Below, piece by piece: positions 1 to 12,256 of a stretch of DNA of 55,956 nt. The notes under the pieces are model-generated. The model saw only the letters and a program-made list of their open reading frames with translations. It was not told the DNA's origin and made no database searches. The position numbers and the translations under genes are program-made. Within the stretch, counting starts at the first letter, position 1. Each line of letters begins with the position of its first letter. The stretch is from positions 351,102 through 407,057 of the forward strand of contig JBNGIO010006293.1 of NCBI GenBank assembly GCA_049999805.1, written 5' to 3'. This stretch comes from Folioceros fuciformis. Taxonomy: Eukaryota > Anthocerotophyta > Anthocerotopsida > Anthocerotales.

Positions 1-78
1 ATCTTTAGGTCCCTTCCTTCTAAGACCTCCATCTTTAGGTCCCTTCCTTCTAAGACCTCCATCTTTAGGTCCCTTCCC
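1..78. repeat. 30-bp tandem repeat, 2.6 copies
   Basis: A 30-base unit beginning atctttaggtcccttcc is repeated head to tail without a mismatch from the first base of the window; the third copy stops after 17 or 18 bases. The array probably continues to the left of the window. No coding function is seen. Confidence 0.95.
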
Positions 79-1060
79 CACTCTACTGGCCATGTCCCGG
101 CAAAGTTACCCACCTAGTGCCCTTGAATGAGCACCTCGTAAGCTTGGCACTTGAAGTGACAACCCACCATTCCTGCCGACATAACCATCGCTGGGCTTCC
201 CACCCACTAGCAGCACGTCTGTGCTAGACCTTTTGCCTACAAGCGACCTGTTAGCGGAGGGAAAGCTGAATGCCACTTATGTCATATATCTGGATCGGGT
301 GTTATCCCTCAGTTTTGTCTGCACGCAGTCTCCTGGCATCTCNNNNNNNNNNNNNNNNNNNNNNNNNNNNNNNNNNNNNNNNNNNNNNNNNNNNNNNNNN
401 NNNNNNNNNNNNNNNNNNNNNNNNNNNNNNNNNNNNNNNNNNGCCCCCCCGACCCTTGTCCAGGTCACCGTACCCTCCTTGCTCAACGCTAGGCTCGAGC
501 CGGGACCCGACTTGCTATGCAATTATTGGTGCATTTCTTGGATGTTCCAATGACATCTCCGAGCCTTTGCAAACCACCGCTAAAAAGGCTCAGTATTGAC
601 GTCAGAACGCATACGCATGCCTGCAGGGACAGCCTCCCCGTCCAATCATGGGCCCCCAAAAACCAACTTTACCAATACCATTACTGCACGGAACCACCAT
701 CATGGAGTACCCCTGTTCCTGCCCGTGTCCCCCATTGGCCCAATCCTGCAGGTTGGGGTTTCTCCCACCAACCCAACCAACCGGCTCCCTCTATCCCTCA
801 GCACATGTGATCGCCTGAGCAAAGGGCTGGCCACAACCACCCCACTCAAGGGAAATACGCACCGACATCCCAAGCCCTGTGGCTCCTCTCGCTATCTAAT
901 TCCACAGGCAAGGCAACATGAAAATCTCTAGCCCCAGCCCCCTCGAGGCAGCTGCCTGCAACCTACCTATCTCTATCAACATGAGAGTTGTCTTTTGCAA
1001 TGTGAAGGCGCAAGGGCAACATGGCCGCGTCATGCCAGTCGCCCTCCTCCTTCTGCTCCG
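79..1060. other. No gene recognised; contains a 100-N gap
   Basis: This stretch holds a scaffold gap of exactly 100 N at 343-442. Open frames here are short or run through the gap, and none shows a recognisable domain. The sequence is C-rich on the plus strand and grades into the low-complexity block to the right. Confidence 0.6.
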
Positions 1061-3480
1061 CTACCCGCCCCTTGTCAAGCTTCTGGCTAGGCCACTGACT
1101 AGATGGATGGCTAGATCCGACTCACCAGTTGATCAGCCACCAATCTGCCCGCAGTTGACCATGCTGTCTGCGCTGCTAACGCTGGGTCACCTGCCGGATG
1201 GACCCTGCTTCAATTCGCCTGCCCGCTTAGATCCATTGCCAGGCCCCGTCCATTCGGCTTGCCTCCCTGCTCGCATGCTCAGTCTGTATTGGCGATCCGG
1301 CCTCCACCCACGCACACCTCGCTTGATCCACTCCACCTGCTGGACCCGCTCTGCCTGGGTCCGCTCCAGCCTCATTCGCCGCCGGCCTGGTGGCATCGCC
1401 TACCTGCAGCCCGATTGTTTCGGCCATGATCTAGTCAATCGGCCTGGCTACCTGGACCCGCAGGCCCGCCTGCTTGCTTCAGCCCCTGCCGCTGACCAGC
1501 GGTCTGCCAGGATCCGCCTGTACCCCGCCTGGTCGATCTAGCCAGGTAGCTTGCCTGTCAGATCAACCAGCCTGCATGCTCTCAGCCTTGCCGCGATCCA
1601 CCCCTAGGCTACCTGGGATCCGTGTGCCAGCTGTCGGGCTCTACGTCGCTGCTTGCCAAGCTCTCAGCAGCTAGGCGGGAGGCAGGATGGCCAGGCCAGT
1701 GGCCAGCTTGCCAACCAGCCAGGCCGCCCGTAAGCTAGCCTGCTCTGCCCGGCCTTGACCAGCCTACCTGCCTCCACCGGATCCAACCACCTGCAGCCCG
1801 CCGCCTGTCTGACTGGCAGCCGCGATCGCCAGCTTGCCCTGTAGCCGTTATCCGATTCGCCTGCCCACTAGCTTGTTGTGATCCAGCCAGCCTGCTGTCT
1901 GGGTTCGATTCGCTTGCACCAGCCTGGATGCGCGACCTCCTGCTTGCCTGGATCCGGCCGTCCCCCACCTTGATCCACCAACCCCCGATCTAGCCGTCTA
2001 TCCACCGTCGCCTCCCTAGATCGAGTACACTTGCTGCCTGGGTTCTAGCAGCCTCGCCTGGCCATGCTCCAGCCAGCGCTTCCTCAGCCTGTCTGGTTGT
2101 CTGCGTGCCTGACTCGTTGCAAGATTCCAGCAAGTTAGCCTGCCTTCGACCAACACCCACCTTAGCCAACCACTGGATTCACCTCCCGCTGCTAGCTTAG
2201 GTCCTGTCCGCCTCCAGCCCGCCTAGTCCGCTCCAGCACCATCCACAACCAGCCGATGGCGGCGCTTACCTGCGGCCTAGATCATGCCGAGGCCCGCCTG
2301 GCCTGGATTTCCTTCCTGACCAAGTTCCCCCGGCCAACCAGCCACTTGCCAGGTCGCCTGCGAGGCCTGGCTGCTCCTCAGCAGCTGGCCACTGCCGGCT
2401 CGACCACCTGCCATACCTGTCTCGTCCAGGCACGCAGCTTGCTGGCCCGCCTACCTTGCTTTAGAATCGGCCATCTAGCCAGCCCCACCGCCTAGTTCAG
2501 ATCTGCCTCTGCCGATTGGTCCAGCTGCTAGCGGTCCTGGATCGCCTGACTCCAGCTGCCTGCCATCCCATCAGACCAGCCCAAATCTAACTTCGCCGTT
2601 TTGCCACCCCACATGAACCCTGCCAATCCGGTCAGGCGCCCTGCTACTACTGGTTGCTGGCTAGGTTCCTCAGCAGCCCGCCAGCCTCCAACCGGCCCTC
2701 GGCCTCCTCCTGGCTGCACAGCCCGATCAGCTTGGATCCACCTCAGCCAGCCGGCCTGCTTCCACCCCCCTGGCTGGTCTTCTGCTGGTTGGATTCAACC
2801 GGAACCCCAGCCCGAACCCGACCCCGTGCTTAGCCTGGCCTGAACCCCGACTCACCGCCATCCGACTTCCTTCGGTCACGACCAGCCCAGCGTGCCCCGC
2901 TTCAGCCAGGTTGCTGACGGGCCAGGGTCCAGCCAGTCGGCCTGGCTACCCGATTCTACCCCGACCAGCCACAAGCAGCTAGGCCGCTGCTGACCTCCGG
3001 TTCTGGCCCGCTAGCCCATTGAATCCTCCAGCCACCAGCCCCGCCAGCCACTGCCGGCTGTCTAACTGCATGGCCACTTGTCATCAGCCGACACGCTGGC
3101 TGCCTGATGCCTGCCTGCAGCCCGGTCGACCCCCTGTGCCACTTTGGTCATGGGGCAGCCAGCCTGCTAGCTAGCCACAGTCCAGCCAGCTGGCCAGACT
3201 GCTAGACCCCCGTGGCTCGCCTGGTCTGGTGCCGGGTCGCTTGCCTGGCCTCCAGCCGACCCACCTCTAGCTTGCCATCCATCCAGATCCGTCCCAGCTA
3301 GCCACCAGGCGGCTGCCTAACTGCTTGCTAACAGGCCGAGTCTGTTTGCCACCGTTCCACCAACCAGCCCGGCTAGCTCGACCAGCCAGCGAGGATCAAC
3401 TGTAGCCGGCCCGACCCAATCTCGGCTGCTAGCAGGCCAAGCGAGTGCCTGGCTGAGACAGCCAGCGAGGTTGCTATGCC
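1060..3480. repeat. 2.4-kb C-rich degenerate low-complexity block
   Basis: The block is built from endlessly varied short words such as gccagcc, gcctgcc, gctagcc, ctagatc and ccagctt, with plus-strand C well above G. There is no fixed unit length, so it looks like an old, diverged minisatellite rather than coding DNA. Open frames within it encode only Pro/Ser/Ala/Arg-rich sequence without domains. It reads as non-coding satellite-like sequence; its function is unknown. Confidence 0.6.
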
Positions 3481-5094
3481 CAGCCCCGACCAGTCACCCT
3501 CTTTGCGATCTTGGTCGGCCAACAATGGCTGTCTGGGCCCCAGTGCCCTGCCGACTTGGGTCCAGCACCTCTATCCTCGTCTCCCGCTTCCACCAGCATG
3601 AGCTAGAGAGAGCCCCGACTCTTCCACCAGCATCTCCCAGAGGAAACCCCGGCTCACCTCCCATGACCCGTTCTAGGGTTCCTGTCCCTCTGTTACTGAG
3701 GAACTGGAGCCCGTGTCTATCTACCATGTCTATCTACCACACACCCACCTACCCTATCGACTCACCATAAATCTAGCTTTATTCTAACCTAACCTCCCAA
3801 CCTTTCCTCTACAGCACTCACTCACAGATCCAAAAAAAAGAAAACCTATCATTTCCCATGGGTCTGTTCAGCATGTGGAGTCCACAATAATAAACAAGAG
3901 GAGGCTTTGTTTCTTCTTCCTCTAGGTGAAGGGAAGGGAGTTCAATATGGTTGTTACTAGCTCCTTCTTGCTCCTAAGAGCTTGTCTCACTTTATGTTTT
4001 GGGCAACTTGCTAGACCTCTTCTAGCTCAACATCTAGTTGCACAGCTTATGGGGTCTATAGGACTAAAATAAGCTCTAGTATCACTATGACCCTTTCTTT
4101 CCTTTTACCTTGGGTCTCTAATCGTGTAGCTATCTCACTAGAGGAGCTTCCAATGGAGTAAGTTACTCGAGCCATCAATAGGTCAAATGTTGCCAAATAG
4201 CTTGCCAAATGTTTTATCAAAACTTGCCCTATTGGCCTCTTTGGTGAGAATGTTGTTGGTTAGGAACAACTGCCTTTTCCTTGTTGGCTGGCTTTTTCTC
4301 CCTCCTTGGCTTTGTAGCCTTACACGAGGATAGGCTTTCTCCGCCTAAGGTTGCTTTTGAGTTTCCTCTTCACTGTGTGCACGCTTATCTCGAGAGCTTT
4401 CTCCTTCTCTTCATTCTTCAAGTAGCTGAAGAAGCCCTAGATATGGAAGTTGTCCAAGGCCACTCTTGGGTTGCTTCTTTGCCACCCTTCATGCCTATAT
4501 TAAGTGCTTTCTCCTTCCCTACATCCTTCAAGTAGATAAAGAAGCCATAGGTATGGAAAAAGCCTCTTCCATATCTTATCCTGTTCCTAGGAACAAGGTT
4601 AAGATGAATGAGGGATGGTTCTCCTCTTGGAAGCATTTTGGGTTCTTCTATTGGAAGTCTTTTGTCTCCTGTTTCATCCAATGAGCCACAATCCACACGC
4701 AATTTATCCTCTTGGGTAGTTGCACCGTCTATAAGGAGGGGTTAATCCTCAAGTTTTTATAGCCCATCTCCTCTTCGGTGCATGTGAGAAGATCCCTCAC
4801 ATTTTGTCCTAATGTATCGTTCGTCCTAAACCTTGCAACTATACTTGAACCATCCTAAGCCTTGCGACTATACTTGAACGTGTTTGTTCAATCCATTCAA
4901 TAGTCAATGTTTAATAAGGATAAAGAATCATCGTGGAACAAAGAGTTTAAAAACACAAAGAAAGTAAATAAATTATACACATACATATGTATGAACTAGA
5001 GAGATTGAAAGTAAATTGTAGATCAAGCGAATACAACAACATCATTATTATGTATAACTAATTATAGTACTACTTGCAACCATGTCTTCTAATT
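3481..5094. other. Intergenic, with a degenerate ~110-bp local duplication
   Basis: No gene is recognised. Segments around 4369-4450 and 4480-4560 are similar (shared core gctttctccttc then ttcaagtag, then aagaagcc and tatggaa), offset by 110 bases, so a local duplication has decayed here. From about 4850 the sequence becomes AT-rich and leads into the 3' side of the RING gene. Confidence 0.5.
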
Positions 5095-5706
5095 CTAGTA
5101 CGAATTGTGTCTTCTTATTTCTTCGCGGACAACACGACGTACACGCATGTCTTCAAATTCGTACACAAACCATTGCAACTCAATGTACCAAAATTCCCTG
5201 TCTTCTTCGTCAAGGTACTCTTGAATAACATTTATTCCATGTTGTTCTATCATGTGCCTAATCCTTTCATAAATGTGAACATTCATGTTTTGTCTTCTCC
5301 TAAGAATATCTTGCACAATTTGATTGTCATCTTGGGACAACAAACTAATTTGTACATCACTTCGTTGATCTTGAAATGCCATTCCATCCTCCGTGTTGCT
5401 TGGACCAATATTTGGTATGATTCGGTCATCATTTTGGGGTACGACACCAATTTGTACTTCGCTTTCTTCGTGAGATGTCGATCCGTCTAGTGTGTTGTAT
5501 GCTATTTCACGCCTACATAGTGGACATGTTGGTTGGTTACCATGATCCAACCATGGCCTTAAACATCTCGTATGATATGTATGACTGCAAGCGTTGAGTG
5601 TTATCATATCTTGGCCATGCTCGAGAGGATTAAAACATATAGCACAAGTTTCCTCATTTCGAAGAACAATATATGGAGATACATCATAAAACATGCATAT
5701 GTCCAT
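5095..5706 (-). CDS. RING-H2 zinc-finger protein, probable E3 ubiquitin ligase
   Basis: The single-exon frame encodes 203 residues. A complete RING-H2 finger lies near the N terminus: C21, C24, C40, H42, H45, C48, C61 and C64, with the usual Pro between the last metal ligands (CPLC) and the Trp in RPWLDH. Fingers of this type bind two zinc ions and recruit an E2 ubiquitin-conjugating enzyme, so the protein is probably a cytosolic or nuclear E3 ligase (family knowledge). The rest is acidic and Gln/Asp/Arg-rich, with no membrane segment, and gives no hint of the substrate. The gene lies in an AT-rich island, with a good TATA box about 145 bases before the ATG. No neighbour suggests a pathway. 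Confidence 0.8.
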   Translation of the reverse strand: MDICMFYDVSPYIVLRNEETCAICFNPLEHGQDMITLNACSHTYHTRCLRPWLDHGNQPTCPLCRREIAYNTLDGSTSHEESEVQIGVVPQNDDRIIPNIGPSNTEDGMAFQDQRSDVQISLLSQDDNQIVQDILRRRQNMNVHIYERIRHMIEQHGINVIQEYLDEEDREFWYIELQWFVYEFEDMRVRRVVREEIRRHNSY

Positions 5707-5850
5707 TCTTCAAGATGAAAAAAGCTTGCATTGAATAATCCTAATGCCTTGGGGCCAAAAGATTCTTTATGGCTGGGAGCATAAAGAATACTAATGGCTT
5801 ACTGCATACAAGCATATATGTATAAGATGTATGCTTACATGTTTAGATCT

Positions 5851-5859
5851 CTATTTATA
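5851..5859 (-). promoter_or_regulatory. TATA box of the RING-H2 gene
   Basis: Read on the minus strand this is TATAAATAG, a near-ideal plant TATA element, 145 bases upstream of the RING ATG at 5706. A transcript starting about 30 bases downstream would have a leader of roughly 110 bases. Confidence 0.55.
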
Positions 5860-6138
5860 TGGTGAGATCTTTAGTATAATGATATGCTTGGATCAATACC
5901 AAAATAGAAGAACTATTACATACTAAATTAATTTAAGTACAAAAATAAACCATTCTAAACTAAGATATTATAATATGATATAAATTTTAGTAGATATTAA
6001 ACTACTTAAATAAACTATTATTAATAAATATATCATATGTGGGTGGACCATTATATAAGTTGTTAAGTACCCAATTCATATATAGATGAAGTTGAAGCGA
6101 GAAACTTGCAGCTCTCTCTGATACGCAGCCAGTGCCGC
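5860..6138. other. AT-rich intergenic DNA
   Basis: This is AT-rich sequence between the RING promoter and the PPR remnant. No open frame of interest and no repeat was seen. Confidence 0.5.
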
Positions 6139-7720
6139 TCACACAGTTGACGTCGGTTTCACGGATGGGAGTCCACATAATTCTTTACCAGATGCAGCCC
6201 TGCATTGGGAGTCCACAAAATTCTTTGCCAGATCCAGAAGCTTGCTGATTTTTGGGATGTTTCCTCGCCGACAACAAAAATGTGCATCAACCTGGTCAAG
6301 TCTGTCCACCAGCTCAGTCCTCATTACTGCCATGCCCCTCTCCTGGCGTGCATCTCCTAGGCCTGCTCTTACTCTCCTAGCGTGCATCTCCTGGGCCTGC
6401 TCCCACATCCTCGCACCGGTGTATATGTTTGACATCAACGAGTATGCTGCAGCATCTTGGCTGTCTAACTTCATTGCTTCAGTGCAGGCATGATATCAGA
6501 CGCCCACTTCCTGCAGGCACCATGGGGCCGCCGGCACGCTGGTGCCCTATGGCATGGTTGAGGGCGACGGGGTCTTACGTACGTCTCCGGGAGGAAAAAT
6601 GCGTCACAGAATTATGCAACGATGCCTTTTGCTTGAGTAGCTTCATACAGGCTTCTTCGTGAGTAGCTTCCTACAGCATCCATAAAGCCTTCTTCTTGAG
6701 TAGTTTCATACAGCATTCATTCAGCCTTCTTCTTGACTAGCTTCATATAGCATTCATACAGCCTTCTTCTTGACTCGCTTCATACAGCCGAAGGGTTCCT
6801 GGCGTCCTGGGAATACCCAGCAATTCCGGTCTGGGCATCTTCTAGGGAGCAAGACTTCGCAGACGTGCCTGGCTAGAACCACATCAGTGGCAAATCTTGT
6901 TCAGCAATTTGCACATCAAGCTGCCTTCCGTGTGCGAAGCTGGAGTACCCACACTTGCACATGCCCATACAAGGCACATAAATGTCACAGAATCAGATAC
7001 TGCGATGCCTTCTCGATGCATAGAACAGTGAAGACCAAGGGCCTCCTAACCCGAACCATGCAGGGTAATCTTGCTATTGGCACACGTCCTCACCACATTC
7101 TCCTGACCAACTCCATCAAATACATCCCAAGCATTCCTTTAGGCTGCCGAACTTTGCATACGTGTTTATCAGAGTGCTGGCCAGACACATGCCGGCCTGG
7201 AGGCCCCGTTATCTACTCTGCGAATGAAGCTGCTTCCCCTTGCCCAAAGCCGGGTTGGCCGCACTTGCACATGCCTGCAGAAGGCGCAGAAATGTCCCAG
7301 AATCAAGTAACACATGCCTTCATGTCGCATAACGATGTGAAGATCAAGGGCATCATGACCCAACGAGGTTCTCACGGCATTACAGTGACAACATTTGTGT
7401 GTCCAAGTCCATCAAACACGAACCGAGCCTATCTATTCTGTCACAGTTTGTGTACATATTCACCAAACTGCTGGCTACGAACACACCAGCTCCAAGTCCT
7501 CGTTGCCTAATCTTCTGATTTAGCTGCGCGCCGTTCTCAAGCCTAATTTTCTGATGTCGTCCAAGTCCATCAAACACCCACCCTCCAATCTGCGACACTT
7601 CACATACACTTCCACCAGAGAATTACCGCCCAACAAAACAGCTGCGACTGATTCTGCGACGTTAGCAAAAGAGTACTTGAACAGGCTCCAGAAGGAAGAC
7701 ACCAGAATTTCAACCATTCA
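6139..7720 (-). pseudogene. Scrambled PPR (PLS-class) pseudogene remnant
   Basis: Minus-strand fragments match parts of the PPR paralogues to the right. Positions 6250-6474 encode an E-motif piece (KLDSQDAAAYSLMSNIYTGA) followed by a decayed E+ stretch. Positions 7380-7500 contain GVFVASSLVNMY, typical of a PPR L/S boundary, and around 7170-7375 there are further short pieces in different frames. No frame joins them, and the order is compressed compared with an intact copy, so deletions as well as frameshifts have occurred. It is best read as a dead member of the local PPR family. Confidence 0.7.
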
Positions 7721-8749
7721 GGCTCAACAACGAGGCCCAAATGGCCTCGTCCGTCTAACTCACCACCACCTGCAGCACCTGTGGTCAGGGTAGTTTGCAG
7801 AGCTAAGCAGTGAGGGCTGAACAACAACTCTATGCTCCCTCTCGCTACTTCAAATACGAAGGCCTCTCCAAAACTCGAACAGGAAAACTTGGGATGGATG
7901 GCTTCTGCAACAATGAAGGAAGAAGACTTGACGCACGGCTCAGGTGACAGTGTCACTCTGTCACAAAACGTGATCCTCTCCATCACAAAAGAACTGTATG
8001 GCCCCATAAATATACCTACCTACTGCTCCTTTGATCTTCCACCACACGAGTGGTAACAGACCCAAGTCTTGCATTGAGGAGGGTACGAGGCCTGATCTTC
8101 CAGTGATCTCCTCAGGCATCGAACCTCCTTCAGTGGACGATGAAAGACCAGGTAAGAACATAACAAAACCAAAAGTACAAGGCTCCTGACATACAGTCCG
8201 ACGCTGTCAGCTCAGCATCCTTGGCGAGTCTCAGAGAAGCCACAATCCTACACACAAGTGCACATGTATATGGAGGAGCATAAAATTGAACCGTCACTGC
8301 TTGACCTGAACAAAAAGAAGATGAAGGTGAGGGCGTCGCCGCAGCACAAATTCACCTCGTAGAAGGTGGACTTCTCCCACCTTCTTTCCGCGTATACACT
8401 GGATCAAGTAGAAGTTTGCAACCGGAGAGCTTCTTTCCTTCAACCCAGATGGCTACACATAGAATCAAGTTCAATTTAGCAACCTTGAGAAGATTTCTTG
8501 TAGGGTAGTTCATTATGATTTTCGGTGTGAGAGTCGTTTTTGTTTTTGTAGGTAGTTCAGTTTGGGCTCTAGTTCATTTTGGGCTCATCTCCCGGCTGTC
8601 TGCTCGAGGAAATGTCAGAACCAGTTTCGCTGACAAGAAAGTGATGCCTGCTTAGGCCTTGCGTACCATTAGAGCTTTGTTTTCTCATACTTCGTTTCAC
8701 ATTGTGTCTGGTTTAATATACCAAGTTGTGGGTGGCACTACACTCTCCC
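7721..8749. other. Intergenic, nothing recognised
   Basis: Only short open frames without family resemblance are present. The right end borders the decayed E+ tail of the next PPR pseudogene. Confidence 0.45.
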
Positions 8750-11571
8750 CTGCTTCAGCCTCGCTTGACTATGGGGATGGTTGTCATCCCCAATCTTAAA
8801 ACTGTGCACGATTCCATCCTTGTCTGTCTACCAGCTCTGACCGGGCTGCTTCCATGCCATCATTTTCTCTCTCCTTTCCTTCATCTTTTGAGCGCAGTCC
8901 CACAGTTGTGCGCCAGTGTATATGTTTGACATCAAAACGTACGCTGCAGCGTCTTTCTTGTCTAGCTTGAGTGCTTCGTTGAAAGCATCCTGTCCCACTT
9001 CAACGTTGCCCCACTTCAACGCTGCCCCACTTTTGGCAAGCAGCTAACAAAGTGTGCCAAACTGCAGAACTAGCCTGTACGGGCATTGTCTTTGCTACAC
9101 CTAGTGCCTCATCCAGCTGTCCTCCACGGCCCAGGAGATCCACCATGCACGTGTAGTGGTTCTCTAAAGGAGTAATCCCGTAGTGCCTGCTCATGGCCTG
9201 GAAGTACTCCCACCCCTTGTTCACTAGCCCTGCATGACTGCACACTGTGTGTACACTGAGGAACGTGATGCTGTTTGCCCGCACTGTGTCGTCTTTCATT
9301 TTCTGGAACAAGTCGAAGACCACTTCTCTTTCCCCTTGTCAAGCATAGATGCAATCAGTGCATTCCTTACCACAATCTCTTTCCGGCACCGAATCAAACA
9401 CCTTCCGTGCATCAACCATGCTCCCAGACTTTCCGTACATGTTAATCCAACTGACAGCTATAAACACATTAGCTTCAAGCTCTTGCTCTATGATTTGAGC
9501 GTGTAGCTGCCTTCCAAGACACAAAGCTGCCACGTTTGCACACGCCTGTAGGAGGCAAACAAATGTCACAGAGTCAAGTACAGCCATGCCTCCGTCTTGC
9601 ATAGCATTGTATAGATGATGGGCTTCCTGACCTACACCCAGCTGCGAGTACCCTGCTATCATGGAACTCCATGTCACGACATCGTTTTGGTCCAATCGAT
9701 CAAACACTATCCGAGCGTCCTTTAAGCTGCCACACCTTGCATACATATTCACCAGACTGCTGGCTACAAAGACATCAGCTTCGCGGTCCAGTTCTCGAAT
9801 CTGCAGATGAAGCTTCCCCTTCTCCAAAGCTAAGGTGCCCAGACTTGCACATGCCTGCAGGAGGCACACAAACGTCACACACTTGGGTGCAGCGATGCCT
9901 TCCTTCTGCATAGCGCTGTAAAGAGAGAGCGCTTCCTGCCTCATGCCCCGCTGGGGATATCCTGCTATCATGGCGCTGGGGATATCCTGCTATCATGGCA
10001 GTCCATGTTACGACATTCTTTTGACCAAGTCCGTCAAACACGCTTTCAGCGTCTTCCAAGCTGCCACACTTTACATACATGTTCACCAGACTATTTGCTA
10101 CAACAGCATCAGCATCAAGTCCTCTTCCTGTAACCTCAGCATGCAGCTCTTTCCCAGTCTCCCACGCTTGGGTGCCAACACTGGCACAAGCCTGCAGGAG
10201 GCACACGAAAGTCACGGAATCAGGTACTGCAATGCCACATTCTTCCACAGCACTGTAGAGACCAAGGGCTTCCTGTACCATACCCTGCTGGGAATACCCT
10301 GCGATCAAAGCATTCCACGTCACCACATCCTTTTGAGCAAGTCCGTCAAATACTCTCTGAGCGTCCTCCAAGCTCCCACACTTTGCATACATGTTCACCA
10401 AACTGCTTGCTACATACACATCAGATCAATGTCCTTGCTGCATAATCTGCACATGAAGCTGCCGCCCCTTCTCCAATGCCGCAACACCCACACTTGCGCA
10501 TGCCTGCAAGAGGCACGCATGTGTCACTGAATCAGCTACAGCCACGCCTTCTTCTAGCATAGTACTGAAGAGATTCAGGTCCTCCAGCCCCATCCCCTGC
10601 TGGGAATACCCTGTTATCATGACATTCCACGTCACAACATTCTTCTCAGCGAGCCCATCAAACACTCTCTGAGCGTACTCCAAACTCCCGCATTTTGCAT
10701 ACATGTCTACCAAGCAGGTACAGACGAACAAATCAGGCTGCACTCCACTAGCCAACACATCAGCATGCACCTGCTGCCCGGACTTAAAGTTCAATTCCAT
10801 TGCACAAGCCTGAAGTGCTGCCACAAACACATGGCCATCCGGCCTCGCACTGGACCTTCGCATCCGATGATACAGTTCCACCGCCTACTTATCTTTCCCG
10901 CATTTAACGTGGGCAGAAATTATCCCGGACCACGTGAAAGCATCCGGTTCCATAACAGCTTCAAACACGTCAATCGCGTCTTGCAGCCTACCATGCCAAG
11001 CATACATCCGCTGCATGTGGAAGGCCAGCGACGGGTCTGACTGGTACCCCTTCCTCACCATCAAAGCATGGACTCGTCTTCCCAGAGCAAGATCGTTCTT
11101 GGCTAGACATTGCTTCAGCACAGCGTAAACGAGAGATTTCGACACAGAACGCTCTGTCTGGACCAGACATTCCAGATAGATACTCAACAGCATCAATGAG
11201 ACGGCCCTCCTGACCAAGCTTCCTCAGAGCATTGGCCTGTCCTCCCCTATCGTAACATGCATGCCTGCGAGGGTCAGAACCATCCCGTAAGTCCCTGCGA
11301 GAGGCACAGCCACTGATCCCCACAGCCAGAGCATCCAGCTGCACATCCGAACCTGCCTTGTGATTCTTGCTCAACAACGGAATCCCTTGAAATTGGCTGT
11401 GCCCATGCGACCACAAGCCTCGCTGCCAGATCCGCCTCCACCCAGGCATCCTCTTGTACGCTCTGTCTGTCTTGCAAATCTGCTCTGAGTAGGGGACTCG
11501 GACATGGACACAGTAATTTGCTCAGCTAGCCCACTGTAGTCGTCCATGCTCTGGTGGTAATATTGAGGCAT
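8750..11571 (-). pseudogene. Nearly full-length PPR-E/E+ pseudogene
   Basis: Minus-strand pieces run from an N-terminal region (around 11571-11170) through many PLS PPR motifs (LVNMYAKCGS, VVTWNAMIAGYSQ) to an E/E+ tail (KMKERREKMMAWKQPGQSW then DGIVHSFKIGDDNHP). It is closely related to the open copy at 12257-14556. Disabling changes are visible: in-frame stops at 10882-10884 (TAG), 10426-10428 (TGA) and 8828-8830 (TAG replacing Trp in GQSWW), frameshifts near 11160 and 9370, an exact 25-bp duplication at 9950-9999, and a short duplication near 9000. Relatives are organelle RNA-binding and editing factors, but this copy cannot make the full protein. The region beyond the last stop still reads as E+ sequence, showing the decay is fairly recent. 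Confidence 0.85.
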
Positions 11572-11689
11572 CGGACAGTTCCTTGTGCTGTCACATGACG
11601 CGAATGTATGCTGCTCATGCAGGTTGGGTGAAAAGAGACGTGCTTACTATGGCTGACAAACAAGCTTCCTTCAGGTAGTGTTGCCTGTC

Positions 11690-11935
11690 CAGGCTAATGC
11701 TTCAGTTGCGACATAGCTTGGGTGCTTGTCGAAAGTGCGGCAACCTGGAGGTGGGATGGCAAGCGTTCGATGAAGCAGTGAAACTGGACAAGAAAGCTGC
11801 TGCAGCACATGCGTTGATGTCGAGCATATGCATCGCTGCCCCGATTGTGGGATCCTGCACAAGAGGTGCAGGCGAAGAGCTCAGGAGAATAGGTCTCTGA
11901 GCCTGGAAGCAGCCTGGGCCGGTCACCGGATGGAT
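11690..11935 (+). pseudogene. Inverted PPR E-motif fragment
   Basis: On the plus strand, opposite to its neighbours, a short piece reads LGACRKCGNLEVGWQAFDEA, then KLDKKAAAAHALMSSI, then after decay AWKQPG. This matches the E1/E2 region of the adjacent minus-strand PPR genes (ACRKWSNVEVGRHAFDEAVK in the open copy). Nothing upstream encodes PPR motifs, so it is an isolated, inverted fragment. Confidence 0.7.
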
Positions 11936-12256
11936 GCATTGCATACATAGACTGGAGGTGTATTTGTCATGTTGAACGACGTGTTTTATACAAAAACGAA
12001 GGCAGGGATGATTGCCACATCTGAGGGCACAAGGTCTGACCATGGAGACAAGGTCCTACACAAGACTTGCATCTGCGACAGCCAGCTTCTCACTCTGTGC
12101 CCACATATGTAATGAGAAGACGGCGATCTCATGTTTCTAATTGAGACAGTTTTGAGGTTCCTGGTCCGAAACCTAAGCCTTGAGCTTCAGAGCAAGAATT
12201 CTACCCATTCCTGTGAACGAACAGCTTGTGGATCGAGGCATGGGAGCCCAGCGATT
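11936..12256. other. Intergenic 3' flank of the open PPR gene
   Basis: No coding signal was recognised between the inverted fragment and the stop codon of the PPR gene at 12257. Confidence 0.45.

Noticed and set aside
918-1541. 207-codon plus-strand frame at the edge of the C-rich block
   Set aside because: Its residues follow the C-rich word pattern with no domain, and frames of this kind occur throughout the block.
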